A DNA stretch of 64,000 nucleotides, taken from assembly GCF_030272615.1 (NCBI RefSeq), contig NC_081413.1:558149136-558213135 (forward strand), in the 5' to 3' direction. Of the stretch, positions 55,359 to 64,000 are shown in pieces (the first letter of the stretch is position 1; the number at the start of each line of letters is the position of its first letter). This DNA is from Cryptomeria japonica. Lineage: Eukaryota > Streptophyta > Pinopsida > Cupressales > Cupressaceae. Position numbers and translations under genes: made by a program. Under the pieces are notes generated by a model. That model had not been told where the DNA came from, made no database searches, and saw only the letters and a list, made by a program, of their open reading frames with translations.

Positions 55359-56165
55359 TTATGCTAAGTCCTCATCTTTGGTCTCATCTTCTGGACTCTT
55401 TCCAAGGATGAAAGGCATCAATGTGCATGCTGGCTTGACCAATGGTGCTTGAAGTAACCGTTGAGGTTTACCATGAGTTTTAGGTGAAGTGGGCATTTGT
55501 CCAACACAAAAGAGTTGGCTTAGATTGTACTCTCCAGGACCTTCCTCTGCCATTTTCATCTTGAGCTTCTCTTGCTTGGGTATAGTGGTGTTTGAACTGG
55601 AAAGAGAGGTTGGACTAACATATGAGGTGGATGAGATGGCTTCTCTATTGTTGGGAATGATAATCTCTAGTTGATGATTGATATTGTGACAATATGCAAA
55701 AGGATTTGCATCACCCGGGATTGTAATTTCTACATCGTTATGAGGAAACTTTAGGCATTGGTGGTAAGTGGATGGAACAGCTTGCATGGCGTGTATCCAA
55801 GGTCTTCCTAACAACAAATTATATGGCAGAGGAAGGTCCAGAACTTGACATATGATGTGCTTCACCACTGGGCCCACTCAGATTGGTAACACAACTGCTC
55901 CTGTGGATGATCGCTCTGCATCATCATAGGCTTTTATGGTTATCTTTTTGCATGGATCCACTGATTCAACTGCATATCCCAATATTGTGACCAATTGTAA
56001 TGTACAGATATTTAGGCTTGCTCCATTGTCAATCAAGACTCGCTTGATTTTGTGTTGGTTGATAAATCCTTTAATATGGAGTGAGGCGTTATGAGGTTGC
56101 TGGAAGGATGTATTGTCACTTTCAGAGAAAGTGAGACATGGTGATGACCTCAGACTACCAACCAT
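55359..56165 (-). pseudogene. Tat-2 retropepsin
   Basis: RVLIDNGASLNIC (about 56049-56011) keeps the catalytic Asp and Gly-Ala. AYDDAERSSTGAVVLPI follows, then an in-frame TGA (55879-55877) where CGA is likely ancestral, then VGPVVKHIICQVLDLPLPYN and LLGRPWIHAMQAVPSTYH. It processes Gag-Pol. Apart from that stop the domain looks complete. Confidence 0.87.
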
Positions 56166-56199
56166 AGTTTGAAATTGATTTGTATTTAGATTAACAGGG

Positions 56200-58083
56200 A
56201 CGGACGCCTCTTAGAGAGCTTGATCCAAGATTATTTTATGAGATGGGGATAGGCGCAATAGCTCTAAGATGGATATAAGTATGGGTGTCTTATCTAGTTG
56301 TTCCACAAGGTTATACTACTTGGGGATGGATGTGGTGCCTTATGGAGCTGCTTTAATGGTGATCTTGCAACGATGTATAATAAAATTGTAGTAGAGCTTG
56401 GATTTTTTATGGTAATGGTTGCAATTTGTTCATTGGCATCATATAGGTGATTCACAATGTAATTATAGGTGACTCGCGTATAATCAATGGTATCTGTGTT
56501 TTGCCTTGAAGTGGAAGGACCCCTTTGATCTTGTGATGGAAGTGGATTCTTAAACATAAGATGATCATTATTTGTAGTTTTTGGGTCATGTCCTTCAATT
56601 CCAATCTCGCCTTGATCAATAAGATCCTGAATAAGATATTTCAGTCTATGACAATTGCTTGTTTTATGCCCTTTCCCTTGATGGAATTTGCAGTGTTCAT
56701 TATCCCTCCACCATGAAGGTTTTACCTGTGGTTTGTAATTTGATGTCTTTGGTTAGGTCACCAGATTTGAAGAAACCAACTGACATAACACTATTTCAAT
56801 GGGTTCCCCTAAGGGAGTGTAGGTTCATTTTGGTTTATAATTTTGCTGGTGTTGTCTAGGTTCCTCTTGAGGTATATTGTGTCCTTGATTTGGGGGAACA
56901 ACCGTGTTATTCTTGGGTGGGGGGTTTTGTCCCACAAATCGGACCATAGGTTGTACACTTTTGATAGTCCTTGCATCTACAACCCCATCATTGACAATAT
57001 TTTTTTTTAATTCCAAAAGTTAGGTTTATCACTGTTAAAGCGTGGGCGAGGGCCATCTTTTGGTTCATTGTATATCTTGATAAGCCCCTTTTTTATGAGG
57101 GCTTGTTCACATTTTAAACCCTTGGTGATCATGTCATTAAAGGATTATGTGCCTTTCATGTCTAGGTGAAATTCCATTTCTTCGTTCAGGTTGGAAATAA
57201 ATATTTCCACTAGTTCTTATTCAGGTAACTAAAGAGAATGTCTGCTAGACATTTGTTGCCATCGTTGCAGGAAAGCTGAGAATAGCTCCCTTGAATTTTG
57301 CTTAGTGTTACACAGATCTGCCATGGTGATATCATGTTCAATGTTATGTGAGTAATGTGCAATGAATTTATGGACCAGTTCTTCGAATGTCCTAATGCCA
57401 CCTGCTAGTCAAGAAAACTATGATGTGGTTGTCCCTCCCAAACTTTGGGGAAAGAGTCGCATTAGGTATGTGTCTTCATATGCCACTTCTAGGAAAGCTG
57501 AATGAAATTCTCTAAAATGATTGTGAGGGTCTCCTTTTCCTTGATACTTTTCAAACTTAAGTGTTTCCAACCCTCGTGGAAAAGGTGGCATATGTAGATT
57601 CTTATCAAAGGGATAGGGACAAATATCATTAAGTGAAAACTGGTTTGTTTTCACACCACTGTGGAGTTGTTGGGCTAAATTCTCGACTTGTTGCCGCAAC
57701 ATGTCAATGTCATTTGGAGGAGGAGGAGGTGGGGGATTTTCTTGATGAAGGTTGTATCTGATGTGATCTCAACCTCTTCTATCCTCATTACGACTCTGGT
57801 GTTCTGATGCTTGCCTTAGTTGTGCAGTATCAAAATCAGAGGGTAGTTTGGCTCCCTCTTGGGCAAGTCTTAAAAAGTGAGCATTAGCATTGCTCCTGAG
57901 TATTTCATCAAAAATTCGATTAAAGAGAGGGTTGTGTTGTGCCCTTTCTATTGTTGTAGGAGTAGGAGTACTTGGATTTTCATCATTTGGGTTTCCTACA
58001 AGAGCTTATTGGAATTCATTGAGATTTTCCTCCTCTTCTTCCTCAATTTCCAATTATCTAGACCTTGATCTGGTTTGAGCCAT
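56200..58083 (-). pseudogene. Tat-2 Gag with several stops
   Basis: ATG at 58083 (MAQTRSRSR), then stops at 58056, 58005 and 57767 and frameshifts further on. It holds NPLFNRIFDEIL and LAQEGAKLPSDFD (Tat-1 Gag has LAKSGAKLPQDFN), CPYPFDKNLHMPPFPRG, KFEKYQGKGDPHNHF and LMRLFPQSLGG. A Cys-His-His-Cys knuckle CKFHQGKGHKTSNC lies at about 56700-56656. Structural protein of the particle. Confidence 0.82.
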
Positions 58084-60436
58084 TTTGTTTGAAAGTTTTT
58101 GTTGAAGTTTGGTGAAATGATTATGAGTTGGTGATGGAATGAGAAATAAATGTTTGGTGAAGTGTTTTGCATATGAATCTCTAGTACTAAAGGTAGATGT
58201 TACCAAAGTTTTTCCTTGAATTGCTTGTTGTGTTTGGTTGACAATGTTTGATACGATAAGGTTTAGAGAGGCCTGAGATGTGTTACGGACCCAACTACCT
58301 AGTAATGAGAGGATTCACTCATAGACTAGTTTTAACCTGCATAGAAATGCCTCTTTAGGATGAGTTTATCCTAGATGTAGAGACACTCTAAAAAGTGATG
58401 TGTTGTGTTTGATTCAAGCAATATCAAAAAAGAACTTAGTACAAGACCTATTTATGTTTTGAGAGTTAGAATGGATTGATGATGTGTGAATGTGAGAATG
58501 GATGAAATGTTAACTTCAATAAAAACTATGTGTTACAAAAGGAACAAACTCTTCCTTTGCTCTTTCAGGGGTTGGTGGTTCTTCCTTAGCTGAGTTATAT
58601 GTGATGCAAATGTCTGGAAAGAAGGCAGGATTGATTTTTCCTCACTTGTTTTTATGATAACTCAAAGCTCTATATTGAGTAAAAGCTTTGTGGTTTAAAG
58701 ACTCTTGATCAAACTCATTGGATTTTCCTTAAAGATAGAGATGCATGTGACGTAAGAAGGTTCTATGTGAGACAAAGATTTGTCTAATAAGATAGAAGAA
58801 TTTCCTTCTTTTGATGAAATCCTTTGAGCTCAATGGTCTTTTCTTCAAGCTGATATGTTGATGAAGATTCTTCTTTCTCAAAATGTGAAGAATGGCCATA
58901 TAGTTTGATACTTTGTTTTTGATCATTGTTGGTATTTGAAAATGTTTGTGTTGGATGAATACTTATTTTGGAAGTGATTTTTTATTTTTCTTTGACAAGA
59001 AAACAAATCAAGCACACAAACACAATAATGTTGCCTCAAAAGGCACAAATAAGTGTGTGTCTAGATCAACCCAATCTTTTGGAATTTTATGACTCTTTCC
59101 TTCCAAATGTTTTTGAATATATTTTTCAAAAAAAAAAAAAAAAGCCTGAAGTCGGCTCAGTTTATCACTGGTCTTGACATAAAATGAAAACACTTCAAAC
59201 ACACTTTATCCCTAAGGTCAAATGGCCAGTTGCGATAATTTCAGCCCACATCTTGATATTTCTTCAACTTTGGTACTACATACCTTATGAATCCCGCCAT
59301 GGCAGGTAAGGATGTGATATACTAAGTCTTGCACGAGCATAACAAATAGATGATCCCTATGATGGGGAAGTCACCACTTTCATCAAGCTACAAGTAGCCT
59401 TTCAAAAAGCTATGTTTCTAATCAAGAAAATATGTATGGTGAGTATCTTGGGAGCAAAACCTTCTATGCTCTTGCACTGAACTTCTCAAAAATATCCTCA
59501 ATCAATAGAATGGGTGGGCTACTACATAAAGGTGTTTAATAATTTTCAATGTCTTTGGACATAAGTTCATTCTCCAGTGACTCACTTAAGAGCCTTGTAA
59601 CTTGTGGTGGGGCCCATTTGTCCTTTCGACAAGTTACACTGTAGGAACAACTATACCCAAGGCTACAACTTTCGCTCACACCTGATTTCTATAGTAGCTC
59701 GAAGGATTTACCACGTGAGGTCATTCCCAAGAGTGATGTGTCTCTTGGTAGACCTCTCTTAAAAATATAAACTTTGAGTGTTACTAACACTTTTCTCTTG
59801 CACCTAGGACCATGAAAGCCAAGGGAGAGGATGGTGTGTGTTAGAAGTAGGACCACTCGACAAACTTTTGCACAAGCGTGCCAAACACAAAAGACACTTG
59901 TTCTTTTTAACTTATCATCTCAATGTGAACAAACTATTTGGAGATGTTGCTCCAACAATCATGGTGTTCTTTTTAACTTCAAAGGCAAAATGTTGAGTAA
60001 ACTAGGAAATTGAAATCCTGGTCAACTGAATTAAAAGCACGTTTGCTTGAAGTAAATCACTTTGAAAAACAAGAAAACTTTGACAAGTTGATTGTTCTTT
60101 TTAACTGCACAAAAATTTGAAGTGTTTATTGTGAATTTCCTTAAGTTTGATGCAAGAAATGAATTTTGTTTGTCTTGTTTTAAGCACCAAAATAAGTGAA
60201 TCCTAACTTGCAATGAAAGCAAATTTGTGGGATTTGAGTTTGTTCTTTTTAACTTGGACAAATGAAGTTTGTTTTAAGCCCAAATAAAAGTCGTGTTTCT
60301 TTTTAAGAACCCAAAATAAAGTGTGAAGTTCAATTTTTAAGCCAAAAAATAAGATGAATTCATTTTATCCAACTTTGAAAAGCAACAAAGTTAAAGAAAC
60401 AAATTCAAATGCTTTCTACTCTAAACTTCTCCACCC
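58084..60436 (-). other. Tat-2 leader
   Basis: About 2.35 kb between the acceptor-like site and gag, with no large ORF. It includes the short conserved ORF 58926-58729 and GGAATGACCTCACGTGG at 59727-59711, the block also found in Tat-1 and Tat-3. A run of A lies at about 59129-59143. TTCTTTTTAAC words repeat near 59905, 59970, 60094, 60247 and 60300. Confidence 0.6.
58729..58926 (-). CDS. Short ORF upstream of Tat-2 gag
   Basis: 65 codons, basic and aromatic. Segments LKKR and SHRTFLRHMHLYL match the Tat-1 short ORF at 28980-29252. The two differ at many residues but keep frame, length of spacing and position before gag. Possible upstream ORF; function unknown. Confidence 0.4.
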   Translation of the reverse strand: MIKNKVSNYMAILHILRKKNLHQHISLKKRPLSSKDFIKRRKFFYLIRQIFVSHRTFLRHMHLYL

Positions 60437-60819
60437 TGCACAAATAATCAAAAAGTTAAAAAGATGAAATGACGTCTAAGTGGGCTTCCACAAGCCTAAA
60501 TTTTGATTTTCAGTTACAAAGTGTAAAATTACAACTCTCTGTTACAACAGCGCCACTTTGTGTAAACACAGAAGCACTATTTAACACAAAAGTGCTAAAT
60601 AACTGACAGATGCGCTAAATGATTCTATCGAATAGAAATAAATTTTGTCAAACAGGGAGGTCAAAAGCGCTAAACTACTGACAACGACGCTAATCTAAGT
60701 GCAAAAGCGCTAGAATACTGACAATAGCGCTATTTCCCGAACAATAGCGCTATTCTGGTGAACAAAAGCACTAAAGCACAAACTTTCATAAGTGCTAAAG
60801 TGTGTTCAAAAGCACCAAA
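60436..60819 (-). other. Putative leader intron end and AGCGC array of Tat-2
   Basis: Minus strand: about a dozen AGCGCTTTTG / AGCGCTATTG units between 60815 and 60545. Then TTTAACTTTTTGATTATTTGTGCAG ends at 60436, with a branch-like TTTAAC 20 bp before the acceptor AG. The primer site expected next to the LTR is not recognisable; TTTGGTGC follows the LTR instead, so this end has been altered. Confidence 0.5.
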
Positions 60820-61177
60820 TGGAAGGGTTAGTTATCATAATCAAACACAAGAAACAACAAGAAACCAATTGTTAGTGTAAGAGATCACAAGTAAAACACT
60901 ATCATAAACAAGCATATCAAGAAAGACACTATAAAATAGATAGAAAGCTTAATAAACCTAAGAAATGCTACTAAACACCTCCAAATGCTCTCTACCATGT
61001 TGGTAGCTTCTCCTTCTTTGTTCCTCTCCTCTCCAAGTTCCAAATTATTGTAGCTCTCAACAGCTTTTTGCACTATGGATGCCTTGTGGAGGTTCAAGAT
61101 GAAAAATGATTTACTTATGCAATGCAAATGTAAACAAAGCTAATATTAGATGATATGGAATGAAAATGATTTATTTT
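60820..61177 (-). repeat. 5' LTR fragment of Tat-2
   Basis: Matches 35775-36130 (3' LTR end) at about 95%, ending where the Tat-3 LTR starts. It holds the last 358 bp of the LTR in the element orientation, including the small frame 61127-60885. Confidence 0.88.
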
Positions 61178-62656
61178 TGTAGACGTATAAAAATGACCAT
61201 ATTCTTAAATGAATATTTTATGTTCATTTTATTCCCATTCCTCTATTTTAGTTAAATCTAATTTAATTAAAACATCCACATTCTTCTATTTAAATAAATA
61301 AATTATTCAATTTATTTACTTAAAATCACTTAAGCCCTTTTACATCATTTAATTGAATAAATCATTTATTTAATTAAATCCCTTCTTACTTTTTAATTAA
61401 ATTTATATTTAATTAATAGTTTATCCCAAATTGAATAAATCTAAATTATTCAATTTCCCAAATTGCAATCAAATTGAAATAAAACAATTTATTTTAATTA
61501 ATTCTATTTTCCCTCACCCACTTGCATTTTCCTACATCTCCCACTTGCATCCTAAACCCTATTCCTAATTTCTTCTAGAATCCATCTAATCCTAATTAAT
61601 TAACCCCAAACCCATTCATTATCCCTTTTCCCTAAATTTGAGGAGGTCACTTCTCAAAATTGGAGTAAAGTCTTCAAAAGGCATTAAAGCCTTTATCCAT
61701 TCAACAAGCTAACTTGTTGAATACCCCCAAATTTGGAAGGACTCTTACAAATTTGTCTCCAAAGTCTTCAAACCATTAATGGTTAACTAACCCTTAGTGG
61801 CAAGGTTAGAGACTTTTTGACTAACTTAACTCTCATCTAACCCAAGGGTCTCATCAAGCATTCATTGCTTTGACCATGGTTATCCCTTTAACCTTTGCAC
61901 AAGAGTTTACCCCTTGGGTAAAAGCTTTATCCATTGGATAACCCTAACCTAACCTTAACCCTTACCTCCTAAGGTAACAATGAGGTCTTCTCAAGTATTT
62001 AATGCTTCTTTCATCTCCTCTCAAGCAATCTTATGTTGACAATTGTCACCATTTCATTGGTAAAAATTGTAAACATGGATTGATAACTTTCAATCTTGAC
62101 CCTTGATTAACTCCTTCAATCTTGACCATTCATTGCCCTATTTTCACTATAAATAGAGCTCTCATTCCTCCATTTTAAGGATCCATGCAAGCTTTTAGTA
62201 TCTCATTTATGCTCAAATTTATCAATACATCTAGCTTCTCTTTGCAATAGAAATTAATCTAATAAGCATTTTAGACTATTTCCTTTATCATTAGCTTAAA
62301 TCATTAATTAGTATATCATGTTAGGATAGTATTTAAACTAATCTTGTCATCTTATAATCTAGTTTATTGCATTTATAGAATCATGCATAGATAGGATGCA
62401 TTTCATCATAAAGCAATCTTAAGCATCCCTCATTCTTGCATTCATCATCCCTAAGCCACTTTTCTCAGTGATCTGAGAGAAAAGGCATTGGCTTGAGGGA
62501 CCTTGTGAGATAGAGAACCATGGAACCAACCTTGGGAAGTTGAGTCATTCTTCATGACTCCATAACTTGCACCAAGAAGTCATGTGGGTGTGTGGACAAG
62601 CCCCTTTGAACCCATTTTTCACATTTTAAGTTTAATCGACCTGCTTTTCCCGCACA
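61178..62656 (+). repeat. 5' LTR of Tat-3
   Basis: 1479 bp, TGTAGACGTATAAAAATG to CCCGCACA. TATAAATA at 62148-62155. Related to, but clearly diverged from, the 47656 solo LTR and the Tat-2 LTR (shared ATTTAATTAAAT-rich start, CACTTGCATTTTCC, and the AACCCAAGGGTCTCATCAAGC region). Confidence 0.85.
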
Positions 62657-62662
62657 TATTTT

Positions 62663-62680
62663 TGGCATCCACCTTGGGGC
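62663..62680 (+). other. Primer binding site of Tat-3
   Basis: TGGCATCCACCTTGGGGC, the Tat-1 site TGGCGCCCATTGTGGGGC with a few changes, six bases after the LTR end. Confidence 0.7.
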
Positions 62681-62723
62681 TCTACCCAATTTATCAAAAT
62701 AGTTTTTAAAAATAAACACTTTT

Positions 62724-63107
62724 GTAAGTACACTAGAAACAAGAATTAGCGCGTAGGGAACATCCCTTAGCACATCTGGGTGATATTTCAGTGCATCCAG
62801 CGCACTATTTATTGCGTGGGTCTCATTCCCTAGCACATGTAGTCTATACCTTAGCACATCATCCCCACTAACATTTTCCTATAGGTCTCAGCACTGGAGA
62901 ATAACGGAGTAGCGCATCTAAAAAATATTCCAGCGCGTCGGGTCTGTCTGATAGTGCATCCGGATTGTCTCATAGCACGTACAATCTATTCTGTAGCACA
63001 TCACAGACAGAGGCAAAAATTAAAAACTATAACCAAATGTAAAATTAGACTTGTTGAAGTCCACCAAACTCACAGATTTTCTAACGATTTTGCTTGGTAT
63101 CTTGCAG
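62724..63107 (+). other. Putative leader intron of Tat-3 with AGCGC array
   Basis: GTAAGTA at 62724-62730 is a strong donor-like sequence. The array (AGCGCG, AGCACATC, AGTGCATC, AGCGCAC words) spans about 62736-63003. CTAAC at 63081-63085 and GGTATCTTGCAG ending at 63107 form a branch site and acceptor 23 bases apart. Splicing is inferred. Confidence 0.55.
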
Positions 63108-64000
63108 GGTTTTTAATAGTTTATTACAGATAGGAGCTTAATTTTATTTCTAGGATCATAAATAGTTTAAGATTTTTATTAATTTAGTTAAGTTAGTAAA
63201 AATATAAAGCTTTTTTGAATCTTGTTTGGTAAAATTGAACTCACTTTGTTTGGGCTTTAAAAAAGAACCACAAAAACAATTTTTCCTTGCTTTTCTAGGA
63301 GAGAAAAATTTTCAAATTGGATCTTAAAAAGAACAAATCATTTTTTTTCAAAGTTTTGCAATCAAATGGCTTAAAAAGAACTTCACCATCCTTTGGTCTA
63401 TAAAAGGATTCATTTTACATTTTAGCAAAGTAAAGAATCACACAAAGTCCAAAAGTCTTTTCGCAACTAAAGAGGGAAGATCTTCCCCTTTCAATCGATT
63501 TATTTTGTTGACGAAACATCGCATTTATTTTGTTGACCAAGTTATTTTATAGATTAGAAAATCATTGCCTTGAAAGGTTAAAAATAACACCATGTTTTCA
63601 TGGAGCAACATCTCCATATAGGATTAACAAAATCATTGCTTTGAAAGGATAAAATGAACTTGTGTGCTTTGCCTCAAAAGGTGGAAGGTATATGCTCTTC
63701 CCTTAACTGGGTGATCAAAAAGCCAAACCACTCTTAAAAGCTTTCTTTACTTCAAGCAATAAATCCTTTAGCAAGCTTGCCTTCCCAAGGGGTTGAAAAA
63801 CTCTTAAAGCCATTTTTGGTCGGTGTGAAGGGAATGACCTAAGTGGAAAACAACATTGAAGCCAAGTGTTCTAACCCACTACAATCAAAAGTGCAAAGTG
63901 GCAAAAGTCCTTTTCAATGGTTGCGCGCAGTGATTAGCCTTCCCCCAATATCCTTGAGATACGTAAAGCCTTTGTTCTAAAGTTTGGGAAGCCTCCTGAG
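63108..64000 (+). other. Tat-3 leader
   Basis: Non-coding, with repeated TAAAAAGAAC words (63251, 63327, 63372) recalling the TTCTTTTTAAC words on the opposite strand in the Tat-2 leader, and the conserved GGAATGACCTAAGTGG block. Confidence 0.6.

Larger units (their letters stand above)
35775..61177 (-). mobile_element. Tat-2: minus-strand Tat-lineage Ty3/gypsy with nested TOR-B
   Basis: 3' LTR at 35775-37209, polypurine tract at 37210, pol on the minus strand, gag start at 58083, leader to 60819, and the end of the 5' LTR at 60820-61177, which is cut by Tat-3. The LTR ends differ at about 16 of 355 positions. Gag, protease, G-patch, RT, two RNase H domains and integrase are in Tat order. 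An antisense ORF with a plant mobile domain lies between integrase and 3' LTR, as reported for some Tat elements. TOR-B splits pol at 44982-52999. Confidence 0.88.
61178..64000 (+). mobile_element. Tat-3: 5' end of a plus-strand Tat element
   Basis: LTR, primer site, AGCGC-type array, acceptor-like site and leader follow in order and run off the window. The leader shares GGAATGACCTAAGTGG (63831-63846) and neighbouring words (GTGATCAAAAAGCCA, CCTTCCC) with Tat-1. No coding region lies within the window. Confidence 0.8.

Noticed and set aside
62552-62857. 101-codon minus-strand ORF
   Set aside because: Spans an LTR end, primer site and array of Tat-3 in antisense; no motif, and structure of the element explains the DNA.

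Overview
The window reads as intergenic DNA from a large, retrotransposon-packed seed-plant genome. A conifer or other gymnosperm is my inference, because old, little-deleted, deeply nested LTR elements fill it from end to end. I recognise no host gene, tRNA, rRNA or CRISPR array. The DNA is AT-rich and almost every feature is an LTR retrotransposon or a piece of one.

Left part (1-17 kb). AT-rich DNA without genes (1-2860) precedes a decayed plus-strand Ty3/gypsy element of Athila-like type (about 2.9-7.7 kb) and a decayed gag-like coding region (8.1-10.6 kb, resuming at 15.6 kb). Into that region a young Ty1/copia-type element has inserted (10569-15564). It has 455-bp LTRs about 99% identical, a target duplication AAAGG, an initiator-Met primer site, and one intact 709-codon gag-protease ORF without integrase or reverse transcriptase. 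Microsatellites and a minus-strand solo LTR follow.

Middle part (17-35.8 kb). Tat-1 is a plus-strand Ty3/gypsy element of the Tat lineage. It has a primer site at 19150, a leader, gag, a frameshifted protease, a G-patch and the N-terminal half of reverse transcriptase. It carries two insertions: TOR-A (20273-28168, target duplication CTTAG) and a solo LTR (32988-34654, target duplication AGTAA).

Right part (35.8-64 kb). Tat-2 is a minus-strand Tat element (35775-61177) that interrupts the reverse transcriptase of Tat-1. It has both LTRs (the 5' one cut short), gag, protease, G-patch, RT, two successive RNase H domains, integrase, and an antisense plant-mobile-domain ORF near its 3' LTR. TOR-B (44982-52999, minus strand, target duplication TATTC) sits exactly between its RT and RNase H and is itself split by a solo LTR (47656-49078). 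Tat-3 (plus) begins at 61178 inside the 5' LTR of Tat-2 and runs off the window.

Two things deserve most attention. First, TOR-A and TOR-B are diverged members of one non-autonomous family ('two-ORF retroelement', my label). ORF1 is a coiled-coil protein with several CCHC knuckles, ORF2 is an unrecognised protein of about 1000-1090 codons, and neither element has a pol gene, yet primer sites, LTRs, polypurine tracts and target duplications are regular. Second, Tat-1, Tat-2 and Tat-3 share an irregular array of AGCGCTTTTGTC-like words just inside the 5' LTR. It is followed by a branch-point-like and acceptor-like sequence, which suggests a leader intron. A similar array lies in reverse orientation upstream of the antisense ORF of Tat-2. 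Reading frames are broken mainly by single stop codons that look like C-to-T or G-to-A changes.
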